Below are positions 29,873 to 40,200 of a stretch of DNA of 64,000 nucleotides, one piece after another. The DNA is from an uncultured Carboxylicivirga sp. Its GTDB lineage: Bacteria; Bacteroidota; Bacteroidia; Bacteroidales; Marinilabiliaceae. The notes under the pieces were generated by a model. The model saw nothing but the letters and a program-made list of their open reading frames with translations. It was not told where the DNA came from and searched no databases. The DNA is taken from positions 4,312,501-4,376,500 of the forward strand of contig NZ_OY764327.1 of NCBI RefSeq assembly GCF_963668385.1, given 5' to 3'. The stretch's first letter is position 1; every line of letters begins with the position of its first letter. Both the position numbers and the translations under genes were made by a program.

Positions 29873-30019
29873 TGTAGATTATTTTGGTTAGAATTATTTT
29901 TTTTGTTCAAAAATGCGTAGGATAAAATTTTTGATACGCTAGTGTTTTATGTTTCACTGTTTATAAAGGCAAGATAGCAAAATTGTTCCTTGCTTCAAGT
30001 CGAAAGCCTCTAATTTTAA

Positions 30020-30027
30020 TAATTTTG
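30020..30027 (+). promoter_or_regulatory. -7 element for the PaaI-like gene
   Basis: TAATTTTG fits TAnnTTTG and lies 43 nt before the ATG at 30071. Confidence 0.5.
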
Positions 30028-30070
30028 AGGCATATATTTTCTACTATCTATTTTTTATAACTTTAATACT

Positions 30071-30559
30071 ATGCCAATTTTAAAGAAAATTAAAAATCCT
30101 TTTATCAAAACAAAAGGTGAAGAGTATAATTGTTTTGGTTGTTCACCTAATAATCAAGATGGTTTATTGATGGAGTTTTTTACGGATGAGGAGAGTGTGT
30201 TTTCAATGTGGAAACCTCGTAGACGATTTGAAGGGTATCACAATGTAATTCATGGTGGGATTCAAGCTACAATAATGGACGAAATAGCTAGTTGGACAAT
30301 TTATGCATTGGTAGGAACGGCTGGAGTTACGCAAAAAATGCAAGTAAACTACCATAAAACATTGTATGCAAACGATTCAGAAATAAAGGTAGTTGCCAAA
30401 GTGAAAATGCAGAATGAAAAACAAGCAATTATTGCTGTTCAACTAATCAATAGTAGAGGAGTTGTGTGTAGTACTGCAGATGTGGATTATTTTTTATTTC
30501 CAGAAAAAATTGCAAAGGCTAAATATCATTATCCAGGCAAAGAATTTTTTATAAAATAA
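30071..30559 (+). CDS. PaaI-family hotdog thioesterase
   Basis: 162 residues, one hotdog domain. 'CFGCSPNNQDGLLMEFF' at the start and 'GYHNVIHGGIQATIMDEIASW', with the 'HGG' turn and an Asp in the following helix, are marks of the PaaI/YbgC-like acyl-CoA thioesterases. It likely hydrolyses an acyl-CoA or an acyl-thioester in the cytoplasm; the substrate is unknown. It is monocistronic, with a promoter at 30020. A hairpin directly after the stop has its T run on the minus strand only. Confidence 0.8.
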   Translation: MPILKKIKNPFIKTKGEEYNCFGCSPNNQDGLLMEFFTDEESVFSMWKPRRRFEGYHNVIHGGIQATIMDEIASWTIYALVGTAGVTQKMQVNYHKTLYANDSEIKVVAKVKMQNEKQAIIAVQLINSRGVVCSTADVDYFLFPEKIAKAKYHYPGKEFFIK

Positions 30560-30560
30560 A

Positions 30561-30600
30561 AAAAGCCCCGCTCTTAAGGAAAGAAAACGAACGGGGCAAG
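30561..30600 (-). terminator. minus-strand hairpin with T run, no gene assigned
   Basis: Read leftward, GCCCCG (30592-30597 complement) pairs with CGGGGC (30565-30570 complement), a six- or seven-pair stem with a long loop, followed by seven T. It would end a leftward transcript arising from the 30600-31057 gap, where I see no gene. Confidence 0.45.
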
Positions 30601-31057
30601 GGGAAAACAACCTGTCTGGAAAGATATTGCTAAGATAAAGAAAAAGAATTCATACTTATGTTTGTTGAATCGCCGTTTGTGATGAAAGTCATGTTTTGTT
30701 ACATTAAATTGGAATTTGGCTACATTAAAGTATTGGCAATTCTTCTTTATTTTAAGGTTTTGATAAATTATTAGTTATCATAGATTTATTTAGTTGGAAG
30801 ATTTAGAATATCTATAGATTTAAAAAATGATGTAATATTCATATAATATACAATTGGATGTATATTGTGTGTTTTCTTACATTGCTTGAACCTCCTATGA
30901 AATATCAGATTGATTGTTTTTAAAAGTAGATGATGAATATTTATTCAGAATTTTTACAGAAGAATAGATTCCACTAAGGGTGCATCATAATATAAAATCT
31001 GATTTTAACACAGAGCAAGAATATTATGAGGTTAGAATACTCCGTTAAATTTGATTA
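30601..31057. other. gene-free intergenic region
   Basis: About 450 bp of AT-rich DNA between the PaaI-like gene and NhaD. There is no ORF of note and no TAnnTTTG element in good context on either strand. Confidence 0.5.
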
Positions 31058-31096
31058 AAAAAGCCAATGTTTCATAATTAAAACATTGGCTTTTGT
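31058..31096 (-). terminator. terminator of the NhaD gene
   Basis: AAAAGCCAATGTTT and AAACATTGGCTTTT pair around CATAATTA. The leftward T run matches the end of the antiporter gene. Confidence 0.88.
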
Positions 31097-31113
31097 ATTT
31101 CTAATTCAAGTAA

Positions 31114-32490
31114 TTAAAATAGCATTGATTGTAAATAAAACACTAGCGATCCAGCAAAATAACCTGCTAGTCCAATAAGACTTACTTTCTTTAAATACCA
31201 CATGAAATCAATTTTTTCTAATCCCATGGCAGCAACACCTGCAGCAGAGCCAATGATAAGAATACTACCTCCTGTACCTGCACAATATGCTAAAAACGAC
31301 CAGAAATTACCATCTTGAACAAAGTTAGCCATATATCCTGTGGCACTTGCTCCGGCTATGTTGTACATACCCATAGATGCGGCAACCAAAGGAACGTTAT
31401 CTACGATAGAAGATATTCCACCAATTAAGATATTGATAACGTATATATTCTTAACATGTTTGTCAAGGTAATTTGCCATAATATCTAAATGCCCGGCAGA
31501 TTGTAATGCAGCAACGGCACTTAAAATACCTAAGAAAAATAGTACAGTAGGCATGTCAATGGCTTGTAGTACAGCTGTAACTGTATATTTTCTGTGATCA
31601 AGTCCTTCTCTTCTTTTTAAGTATCTGTCGGTCATTATCCAAAGAACAGCTAAGCCTAATAGCATTCCAAGGAATGGAGGTAGATGAGTAATGGTTTTAA
31701 ACACAGGCACTGATAGTAATGCAAGAACTCCGACTACCAACATAAATACACGTTCTTTGTAAGTGGTAAATTCACGTGTTTCATCTTCGTCCATTACTGG
31801 TCGTATTGCCTGGCCTCTTAGCATTAACGAAAATAATAGTGTTGAAACTATTACATTAATAAATGATGGCAGAAAAACAGAAGCGATAATACTTCCTGCT
31901 GTTATTTGATTTCCAATCCATAACATAATGGTTGTAACATCGCCAATTGGTGACCATGCACCACCAGCATTAGCTGAAATAACAACCATACTCGCAAAAA
32001 TCCAACGATTATTTTTTTCTGATATTAACTTACGTAATACTGTGATGATTACAATTGTTGTGGTAAGGTTATCTAAAACAGCAGACATAAAGAAAGTAAG
32101 TATACTAATTATCCAAAGTAGACGAATGATATTAGTACTTTTAATCTTGTTGGTAATAACCCTAAAACCTTGGTATTTATCTACCAATTCAACAATTGTC
32201 ATCGCTCCAATCAAAAAGAATAAGATAGATGAGATGTCAGACAGATGATGGTACAATTCGTGCTCGGTAATGAAGTGGTGAAGATCTTCAGTACCATGCC
32301 CTAAAGCCTTAAATGCTTCCCAGGATGAACTATATCCCAAATTTAATATACTTTCGCCGCCTACGGCATAAATTGCCCATATAAGAGACCCCATTAAAAG
32401 GGCCATACCGGCTTTGTTAATGTGATTGATGTGCTCGAAAACAATGAAACCATAGCCCAGCACAAAGATGATTAGCATTAATAAAAACAT
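31114..32490 (-). CDS. nhaD: NhaD-family Na+/H+ antiporter
   Basis: 458 residues and about eleven hydrophobic segments. Family patterns include 'LTTTIVIITVLRKLI', 'VVISANAGGAWSPIGDVTTIMLWI', 'GGISSIVDNVPLVAA' and 'GTGGSILIIGSAAGVAAMGLEKI'. NhaD proteins exchange Na+ (or Li+) for protons at the inner membrane and are common in marine bacteria, in line with a salty habitat. The gene is followed by its own terminator. The upstream small lipoprotein gene runs in the same direction. Confidence 0.92.
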   Translation of the reverse strand: MFLLMLIIFVLGYGFIVFEHINHINKAGMALLMGSLIWAIYAVGGESILNLGYSSSWEAFKALGHGTEDLHHFITEHELYHHLSDISSILFFLIGAMTIVELVDKYQGFRVITNKIKSTNIIRLLWIISILTFFMSAVLDNLTTTIVIITVLRKLISEKNNRWIFASMVVISANAGGAWSPIGDVTTIMLWIGNQITAGSIIASVFLPSFINVIVSTLLFSLMLRGQAIRPVMDEDETREFTTYKERVFMLVVGVLALLSVPVFKTITHLPPFLGMLLGLAVLWIMTDRYLKRREGLDHRKYTVTAVLQAIDMPTVLFFLGILSAVAALQSAGHLDIMANYLDKHVKNIYVINILIGGISSIVDNVPLVAASMGMYNIAGASATGYMANFVQDGNFWSFLAYCAGTGGSILIIGSAAGVAAMGLEKIDFMWYLKKVSLIGLAGYFAGSLVFYLQSMLF

Positions 32491-32568
32491 CTTGCGTAAA
32501 GTTTAGATAATAAAATATAGAGCCATTGGCTCTTATTAAGTATGTATAAAATTATTCTTAGGAAAAGT

Positions 32569-32874
32569 CTACAATAAGCAAGGAGGAGACTTGTCAGTTT
32601 CGTAATTGGTGTGGAAATTTGGGATTTCAAGATGATAAGCTGCTTGATTATGTGTTATATAATGCAAACGTACTCCAGAATTGCAATTGTATGGAAGTAA
32701 ACAATTGTGATCAATATCCGGGCTACCATCAAAATCGGGAGAATCAATATGATAACTAATATATTGATAAGATATACTATTTTCATCTTCTACCTGATTA
32801 GTCAGGCAGCTATTATTGCAATTGGAAGCTCCCAATAGCAATAAAATAGATAAAAAGTTAAGTATTCTCCCCAT
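32569..32874 (-). CDS. small cysteine-containing exported protein, unknown function
   Basis: 101 residues. The N-terminus (MGRILNFLSILLLLGASNC) is a clear signal sequence with a loose lipobox, Cys at 19. The mature part has five Cys in all, is rich in His, Tyr and Asn, and contains 'DSPDFDGSPDIDHNC'. I do not recognise a family. Support for a real gene comes from the signal sequence and from a TACTTTTG -7 element just upstream (32892-32899 on the minus strand). It could be lipid-anchored with disulfides or bind a metal; both are guesses. Confidence 0.55.
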   Translation of the reverse strand: MGRILNFLSILLLLGASNCNNSCLTNQVEDENSISYQYISYHIDSPDFDGSPDIDHNCLLPYNCNSGVRLHYITHNQAAYHLEIPNFHTNYETDKSPPCLL

Positions 32875-32891
32875 TATTAAAAAATATCGTG

Positions 32892-32899
32892 CAAAAGTA
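32892..32899 (-). promoter_or_regulatory. -7 element for the small exported protein
   Basis: On the minus strand this is TACTTTTG, an exact TAnnTTTG match, 17 nt before the ATG at 32874. Confidence 0.55.
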
Positions 32900-33162
32900 G
32901 ATCTTTTAACGGGGAGGTAATGTTATAAGTTGTAAAAAAAGAATAAATAAAAGTGTTTTTGTGTTAAATTTAAACGTGAGACTTTCGTGATTGTATGAAA
33001 TGTATTTCAAATAGAGTTTGTTAAGTTTTTTGTATAACAATTCTGTTCTAATTATTTTTCAAATTGGCGCTTCGCCCAAACCCAACTTCATTTAGTTCAC
33101 GTTTACAAATGTTTAATGATGTTCATGATTTTCTTTGCGAAGGATGTATCATGCTTTTTTAG

Positions 33163-33819
33163 TTAATCTATAATTTCATACATATCTATTACTTTCTTTT
33201 TGATGGCATATATTACTAATTCAATAGAATTGTTTACGTTGGTTTTAACAAAGATATTTTCTCTATGCTTATCAACTGTTTTTTTTGTTATTGCTAGTTT
33301 TTTAGCAATTACCGCACTGGTAAATCCTTGCGCAATAAGACGAATGATTTGCATTTCTCGCATAGTGAAGGTTGTTGGAGTGTCTCCTTCAATTTTTGTA
33401 GCCTGCTGTATGAGTAGACTTTTAATTTCAGAGCAAATATACGAACCTCCTTTGTGAACAGTTGTTATGGCATTGGTAATTTGATCGAAACTTGAACTTT
33501 TTAACATATAACCACTGCAACCTGCTTCCATCATATTATCAAATGTTTCCGTATTCCCGTGCATGGTTAATGCTATAATCTTTAGAGCCTCGTGACGTTT
33601 TAATGCATCCATCGAAGCTTCTAGTCCATCGATACGTGGCATTGCAATATCCATAAACACAATATCGAATTGTTCGTTAGAGTTGAGTTTTTGTATAAAT
33701 TCCTGCCCATCGCTTGCCTGATGGATTTCGCTTACAAATGATAAACCATGCAGTAGATTACACAATCCTTCTCTGAATAATTGGTGATCATCGACCACCA
33801 TTATCGAAATATCTTCCAT
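33163..33819 (-). CDS. NarL/LuxR-family response regulator
   Basis: 218 residues. The receiver domain (1-120) has the acidic pocket 'VVDDHQLFREGL', the phosphoacceptor Asp in 'DIVFMDIAMPRIDG', and Thr in 'IIALTMHG'. The C-terminal HTH (about 148-212) carries 'TMREMQIIRLIAQGFTSAVIAKKL' and 'ITKKTVDKHRENIF', the LuxR DNA-binding pattern. It lies 3 nt after the histidine kinase gene, its likely partner. The target genes are not visible; the nearby NhaD and Cys-rich protein genes are candidates by position only. Confidence 0.93.
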   Translation of the reverse strand: MEDISIMVVDDHQLFREGLCNLLHGLSFVSEIHQASDGQEFIQKLNSNEQFDIVFMDIAMPRIDGLEASMDALKRHEALKIIALTMHGNTETFDNMMEAGCSGYMLKSSSFDQITNAITTVHKGGSYICSEIKSLLIQQATKIEGDTPTTFTMREMQIIRLIAQGFTSAVIAKKLAITKKTVDKHRENIFVKTNVNNSIELVIYAIKKKVIDMYEIID

Positions 33820-33822
33820 TGA

Positions 33823-34755
33823 TTAGTCTTGTATAGTAAATTTAACGTTTAGGTAAGTGCCGCGTCCTTTTATTGTTTTAAGTTGTCCGACACCATTTAA
33901 TAATTGTATCCGTGATTTTAGATTTAAAAAACCTTGTCCTTGAGCTTCATTAGAAGCCTCGCTGTTGATGCCAATTCCATTATCGAGACATTTAATAAAA
34001 ATTGTTTGTTCTAATTTGGTTATACTTATCTTTAATTGGCTTGCTTGTGCATGTTTACATGTATTATTAATAGCTTCGCATATCATTCGATAAATAGTTA
34101 TCTCAAGTTCAAATGAATATCGTTTTGAACCCAAATTGCTGTATAAACTAATTTCTGGTAGATTTTGAGAAGGTAGCTTATAGCAAAAGGTTTTAATTGC
34201 TTTTTCGATGCCAAAATCCATTAATATACGTGGACTAAGTCCGTTAGATACTTCCCTAAGGGTTTGAATTGACTCATTGATAAAATTGTTACAAAGATCT
34301 AGTTTTTCGTTGTTAGCTGGATTTGGATTTTTAATTGTTGTGAGCGTCATCTGAGCAATGGATAGAAGAGGTCCCAGGCCATCGTGTAATTCTTGAGAAA
34401 ATTTATTTTTTATATGCTCTTCAGCATTAATGTTCGATTTTAAAATTTTAAGTGAATATAAACGTTCTGCTTGTTCCAGTTTTTTTTGTGCATTAAGTAA
34501 CTGACTAATTCCTTTGAGTGAGAATAGAAATACAATGGAAGTAACAAGTGTTAAAAATGCATTAAAAATATCTAATCTAAAGTAATCGTCAAACGTTTGA
34601 GAAAATACAGTAACAATTCGGCCTATTACCATTAATACAAATGCAATGGAAATCAAGTACCAACTTTGATTACGGTTGATTTTTTTACCAATTCTAATGG
34701 CAATCAACGCTGTTATAAGCTGAATAATAATTGAACTAACTAAAGCTAATAACAT
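33823..34755 (-). CDS. membrane sensor histidine kinase (NarX/DesK-like)
   Basis: 310 residues. Three hydrophobic segments (about 2-22, 32-52, 68-88) are followed by a coiled linker. The H box 'FSQELHDGLGPLLSIAQ' (HisKA_3, with the phosphorylated His) is at about 120-136 and the ATPase region at about 215-305 has 'EAINNTCKHAQAS', 'DNGIGIN' and 'GQGFLNLKSRI'. No recognised sensor domain is present, so the signal is probably sensed in the membrane. It is first in a two-gene operon with the response regulator (3-nt gap). Confidence 0.92.
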   Translation of the reverse strand: MLLALVSSIIIQLITALIAIRIGKKINRNQSWYLISIAFVLMVIGRIVTVFSQTFDDYFRLDIFNAFLTLVTSIVFLFSLKGISQLLNAQKKLEQAERLYSLKILKSNINAEEHIKNKFSQELHDGLGPLLSIAQMTLTTIKNPNPANNEKLDLCNNFINESIQTLREVSNGLSPRILMDFGIEKAIKTFCYKLPSQNLPEISLYSNLGSKRYSFELEITIYRMICEAINNTCKHAQASQLKISITKLEQTIFIKCLDNGIGINSEASNEAQGQGFLNLKSRIQLLNGVGQLKTIKGRGTYLNVKFTIQD

Positions 34756-34900
34756 AATTTTAGTGATATGATAGCTTATTAATTGGGATTAGGAATTGTG
34801 TATAAAAATAAATTATTGTAAATAAATACAGGTAGGTACAAATCCCTATTTATCAAAAAAAGTAAAGAATATCAAATTCTGTACCAAATAATAATAAGGA

Positions 34901-34936
34901 AAAGAAAAGGCCACCAGGTTAGGTAGCCTTAAAAAA
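34901..34936 (-). terminator. terminator of the SusC/SusD operon
   Basis: Leftward, AAGGCTACC pairs with GGTGGCCTT around TAACCT, followed by a T-rich tract (34901-34909). Confidence 0.75.
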
Positions 34937-34942
34937 GATTAA

Positions 34943-35758
34943 TTATTCTGGTTTCATAAAAGAAAACGAATGTGTTCCATACGATCCTGCATCTACAGTA
35001 ATTTCAAATGTCATTTCGTATACTTCGGTACAAGTATTAAATGTTCCTGAACCTTGGTATGACAGGTATTGGTAACCTGACCACACTTCTGTTGCAAGTG
35101 CAGTTTTAGGTGCTGAAACCGTATAATCAGTAGGATTAATAATAAAAGGAAGTGGACCTAAATCTTCTTCTATACCATCTAATAGAGCAAGGCCTGAAAT
35201 ATAAATTGTATATGGATCATCACTATCAGGCGTTAAGGTAACACCTCCATTAACACCCCAGCTACCACTTTCGGCAACATAACTGCCACTAGCTGTCTCG
35301 GGAGAATAATCACAAGCAATTGAAGAATTCATTGCCGTATTTGAACGGTAGTAGTTTCCATTCCCGGCTTTTGTTAATACTTCAATATTAACTGTTTCTC
35401 CACCGTTAATGTTATCCATGCTCATGCCTAAGGCTGTTATAACGTCAACAAGAGTTAATTCTATTGTTGAGGGTATAGAAGATATTTCTTCAATATCAAC
35501 TCTTTGTGATTGCCCATTAAGAGATACCTGAACTTTACCTCCTGCAAGATTTGCATCTTCAGGACCATCAACGGTAAATTTAATGTATGTTGTTTCTTTT
35601 TCTGCTAATAAGAATATTGCTGCTTCTACTTCTGTTATACTAAGAGATCCATCAATTATGTTTCTATCTCCTGCAGATATAGAGTCTTGATCGCCACAAC
35701 TTTGCAAGAGGCATGCAAGTAAGGGCAATATCATTAAAAAATTTATTGTATTTTTCAT
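34943..35758 (-). CDS. lipoprotein of the SusC/SusD operon, unknown function
   Basis: 271 residues with a lipoprotein signal ('LPLLACLLQSCGDQDS', Cys at 21). The rest is beta-rich, rich in Gly, Ser and Thr, with two apparent sandwich-like parts (about 35-145 and 150-271) and two further Cys in 'IACDYSPETASG' and 'FNTCTEVYEM'. It does not match SusE/SusF by eye, but occupies their position as third gene of the operon, 34 nt after SusD. A surface-exposed binding protein for the imported nutrient is the most likely role, inferred from context. Confidence 0.75.
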   Translation of the reverse strand: MKNTINFLMILPLLACLLQSCGDQDSISAGDRNIIDGSLSITEVEAAIFLLAEKETTYIKFTVDGPEDANLAGGKVQVSLNGQSQRVDIEEISSIPSTIELTLVDVITALGMSMDNINGGETVNIEVLTKAGNGNYYRSNTAMNSSIACDYSPETASGSYVAESGSWGVNGGVTLTPDSDDPYTIYISGLALLDGIEEDLGPLPFIINPTDYTVSAPKTALATEVWSGYQYLSYQGSGTFNTCTEVYEMTFEITVDAGSYGTHSFSFMKPE

Positions 35759-35792
35759 TAATTGTTTCTTTAATTAAAATTACAGAATCAGC

Positions 35793-37238
35793 TTATTCAC
35801 CACCGGCCCACCAAACTTTTCTAGTAAATACATATGAGCCATTTCCATATGCATCAGCTACATTAGGGTTGGTTGTTACATCAGAAGATCCATATGTAAA
35901 GCACTCTGGGAAACCAACAGTGTTATTGTTTTCATTTTCAAGTTTAATAGCGTTGTTTCCCATTGCGGCTAATCGACGAATGTCACTATATGCTTCTAAA
36001 GCTTCTTCTTCGAAGAAAGCGAGGTATTTTTGTACCATTATTTCTTCCAATCCATTAGCTGTAAAACGACCTTCAACTACTTCTTCCAAATATGAATTTA
36101 TATCATCTTTATCAACTGCAATATTTACTTTGTTCATAGCAGCTGTAATACCACTTTTTAGAGCGCTTAAAGCGTCACTATTACGAGTTAATCTATAAGA
36201 TGCCTCGGCTTTGATAAATTCTATCTCATGATAGCTAAGTACATAAGTAGGTGCTGTAATATTACTAATGGCAGATACTGCATAAACTCCTTGAGCTTGC
36301 TCTGGATTGCCATTGGGAGCTAGTAAAAATTCGCCTGCATCAGGGTGTGTTTTATAAACTATATTGGTTCTTGGATCATTTCTTTCCTGCAGTTTTGAAT
36401 AAAAGCTTTCGCTGGCACCATGGTTATCTCTATTCAAAAACATTTGATAGAAAGGACTCATGGTTGTTGATCCGTTATAAACTAATTTACACTCATCACT
36501 AGCCGAGGTGAATGATCTTTCAGCATAGGCTAATACATTTGCATAATCTGGATTTTTTAGTGATAAACGAAGAGTGTATCTTGCTTTTAATCCATAAGCA
36601 AATTTAATCCAACTTTCAACATCTCCACCGTAGAAAAGATCTTGTGTGCCTAATAGAGGGAAATCACTGTCTTTCTCTAAGTTTTCAATTGCCAGATCTA
36701 ACAAGCTCATCACATCAGAATAGATGGCTTCTTGCTTGTCTAATTTAGGAGTAAAGATAATACCTGGTTGACAAGCTTCTGTCCATGGTACATCACCCCA
36801 CAAATCAGTTAGAGTTGCCAAGTTATGTGCTGTTAGTATTTGTGCTATTCCAAGATTTTGATAGTTACCTTCTTCTTTGCCCCCTACAGAACAACGCGTA
36901 ATTACACCTTTTAAGTTGTAAAGGTTGTTGTATATTGTTGACCATGAGTTGTTGTAGGTTGCTGAAGATGTTACTTCACCACCTCTTCTTTCTGCTGAAT
37001 AAAACTGATTCCAGATACCTACTGTATGTTCTGTATAAATAGTTGCATAAAAGGCTAGTTCGCTACCAACTATGGAGAAAGCTGTTTTGATCATTGCGTC
37101 TGTTAGAATGAGGCGACTCTCCATGTCTTCGGGGTTATTAACATTTTCATTAATCTTATCCATTACACCATCAGAACAAGATGTAATTAAAATGGTTAAA
37201 CCCGTTAAAAACGATAAAAATATATTTCTTGTCTTCAT
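35793..37238 (-). CDS. SusD/RagB-like nutrient-binding outer-membrane lipoprotein
   Basis: 481 residues. The signal sequence ends 'GLTILITSCSDGVM', with Cys at 21, and continues in a helical, TPR-like fold. The pattern 'LGIAQILTAHNLATLTDLWGDVPWTEA' and 'KFAYGLKARYTLRLS' places it in the SusD-like_2 group. It forms the lid of the SusC channel and captures the nutrient at the cell surface. It lies 22 nt after susC. No glycosidase or peptidase gene is adjacent, so the substrate class is open. Confidence 0.93.
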   Translation of the reverse strand: MKTRNIFLSFLTGLTILITSCSDGVMDKINENVNNPEDMESRLILTDAMIKTAFSIVGSELAFYATIYTEHTVGIWNQFYSAERRGGEVTSSATYNNSWSTIYNNLYNLKGVITRCSVGGKEEGNYQNLGIAQILTAHNLATLTDLWGDVPWTEACQPGIIFTPKLDKQEAIYSDVMSLLDLAIENLEKDSDFPLLGTQDLFYGGDVESWIKFAYGLKARYTLRLSLKNPDYANVLAYAERSFTSASDECKLVYNGSTTMSPFYQMFLNRDNHGASESFYSKLQERNDPRTNIVYKTHPDAGEFLLAPNGNPEQAQGVYAVSAISNITAPTYVLSYHEIEFIKAEASYRLTRNSDALSALKSGITAAMNKVNIAVDKDDINSYLEEVVEGRFTANGLEEIMVQKYLAFFEEEALEAYSDIRRLAAMGNNAIKLENENNNTVGFPECFTYGSSDVTTNPNVADAYGNGSYVFTRKVWWAGGE

Positions 37239-37260
37239 TGTTATCTTTTTTAATTACATT

Positions 37261-40200
37261 TTAAAAAGTAAGATCGATGCTAAAACCAAAGTTTTGGGTT
37301 TGAGGTAAGGAAAATCTTTCGAAAGCTCCACCCATATTAGTGTTACCCTGAGATGTTTCGGGATCCATATGATCTAATTCTGACCATAAAAGTAAATTAC
37401 GAGCAAACACTGACATACCAAGGTCAACATCTTTAAGTATTGATTTTGGAAACTTGTAGCGTAGTGCTAATTCGCGAATTTTTAAGAAAGAATTACCTAA
37501 TACCGCACTTTCATCAATATTATTTAAGTGAGAGAAGTAGTCTTGATAAGCATATTCATCTCCGTCACCACCTCTAACTATGTCATTAGGTGTTCCGTCT
37601 GGTTTAACGCCGTTAATGATGAACGTTGAATTTCTATCTTCTGTCTCAGAAGTTACACCATATAAACTCATAACTCCAGTTGTGCCAGCATACATTTTAC
37701 CACCATACTTGTATTCAAATACAGTACTTAGTGATAGGTTTTTGTATGTAAATGTATTGGTTCCTCCTAGAATAAAATCAGGCATTGATGATCCAATAAT
37801 ATCTGGCTCTCCCACTGCTGGGAATCCATGATTCCATGCACCTGGGTTATCAATTACAACAATATTACCAGCATTATCGCGCTCATAGCTGTTACCATAT
37901 ATTGCAGGGAATGTAGTGCCAACTGCAGCTCTAATTTGTGGAATTGTAAATCCTCCTAAGAATATGCTTTCTACTCCTTCGGCCAGTTTAACAACTTGAT
38001 TATTCATTTTTGTCAAATTCACTGAAGTTTCCCATGTAAAATCTGTAGTTTTTACCGGAGTGGCATATATAACTATTTCATGAGTATCATTGGTCATGTT
38101 ACCTGCATTCATTGTTAACTGACTAGCCCCTGTTGAACCTGCTAATGGTACATTGAATATCTGTCCTTCAGTATCCTGACTCGAAAATGTATAATCAATT
38201 CCAATTCTGTTATTTAAGAATTTTAAATCAATACCAATTTCGTACGATTTGGTATTCTGAGCTGTTAGATTAGGATCGTATAAATTTCTACTAGGAGTAT
38301 AGGACGAAACTCCGTCGATTGGATAAATAATTGGAGGTTGAGACCACCATCCTCCACCGTAGGTAGGCGTAATATAATATGGCTCGTAATATGAACCTGC
38401 TTGCCCAACTTCGGCGTATGATCCACGAATTTTACCAAATGATAACCAAGGTAATTCTTTAATGGTATCTAATTCCGAAAATACGAAACCTAATGATGCT
38501 GAAGGGTAGAAGAATGATCTGTTTCCGGCTGGCATGGTTGAAACATAGTCGTTACGACCTGTAATATTAGCAAACAGCATAGATTTATATGAAAAAGCTA
38601 ATTCTCCGAAGAAGCCAACGGTCCGAGTATTTCTTTGACTTTCGCTTCTATCAAATGTAGTGGCATTGTTAATGTGATGCCATCCTCCAAAGTTAAAGTC
38701 TTTACCATATTGGTAATACGTTTTGCTATGTGAATTATTGATTTCATTCCCAACTAATAGAGAAACATTTGTGTTGCTGGTAGCATTCCAGTCGAAATGG
38801 GCTGTGGCCAAAGAATTATAGGTTGTGCTAGTAACTCCATAGTTTTCCATCTCACCACCAAGCTTTCCCATAGATCCGTATGCGAAAATATCCTGATAGT
38901 GGGATGTATAAGAGTCAGCCCCTAGCTGATATTTTATTTTAGAAGTAATAGAACTGCTAATATTTGCATTATATTCTATAAATGCATTACCAAAGAATCG
39001 CTGCGTAACTTCATTAAATACATTGTTTTCGGCTACCCAATATGGATTACTAAAGCTTCCTCCTCTGTAATAAATTTGAGAATAAGGATCACCCGGAATA
39101 TGGTAGGGTATACCAGCCATATTGTAACTTGCAGGTGCTCCATATATACCGGCCAGACCATCGTTGCCACCTGTTGATTTGTCTATATCTGATTCTGAGA
39201 AATTAGCAGAAAAACCAGTTTTAAAATTATCATTCAAATTAGTTTCTACTAAACCTCTGGCTGTCCACCTAGTCATTCCAGTACCTGGTATTACACCTGT
39301 TTGTTCTGTATGACCTACTCCGATTGAATAATTCGACCTTTCAGTTGCATTACTAATCCCTGCATTTGTACTTGAAGTATAGCCACCTTGTACGTAATCG
39401 TTAAAGTTATCATATACTTGTGGAGTAGCCCATGGATCAAGTCCAGCTTGTGCTAATTGAGGTACATAAAACTTACCGGGTTGCATACCGTGAAGATTAG
39501 TATAATCATTAACCGTTTCACCACCATAATTTGCATCATAAGGGAGGTCAGTAATTTTTGGTCCCCAACTCATTGAGCTATTAGGGTTGTAAACACCTCC
39601 GCTACCTTGTGCATAAGTTTGTTGAAAATCAGGGGATACAGAAACTCTATCAAAGCTTGATGTGTGAGAAAGGTTAACAACAGCTTTACCTTTATTTCCT
39701 TTGCCGCTTTTTGTAGTAATTACAATTGCACCATTTGACGCTCTCATACCATAAAGAGCAGCAGCAGCTTGTCCTTTTAAAATATTAATACTCTCAATAT
39801 CGGCAGGGTTAATATCTAATGCACGATTGGCAATATCGGAACCAGTAACACTGTTTCCTGTACTATATGGAGATGTAGATGATATAGGCATTCCATCTAC
39901 AATATATAGTGGAGAGTTATTACCGGTAAAAGAACGAGCCCCTCTGATATTGATGTTTGATGATGCACCAGGCATACCACTCGAAGGAGTGATGTTGATA
40001 CCTGCAACTTTACCTTGTAGTGCTCCAGCAAGATCAGAATTACCAGTTTTTGCAATTTCTTCAGCTTCTACATCTTGTACAGCATACCCAAGAGCTTTTC
40101 TTTCTCTTTTGATACCAAGAGCGGTAACGACAACTTCATCCATACCAATTGCATCACTTTTCATTATGATATCAACTTTTGTTTCGCCTTGTATTGTTAC

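Noticed and set aside
33000-33162. Possible gene downstream of the response regulator
   Set aside because: The stretch is AT-rich and has stop codons in all frames I read; no coding sequence can be supported.
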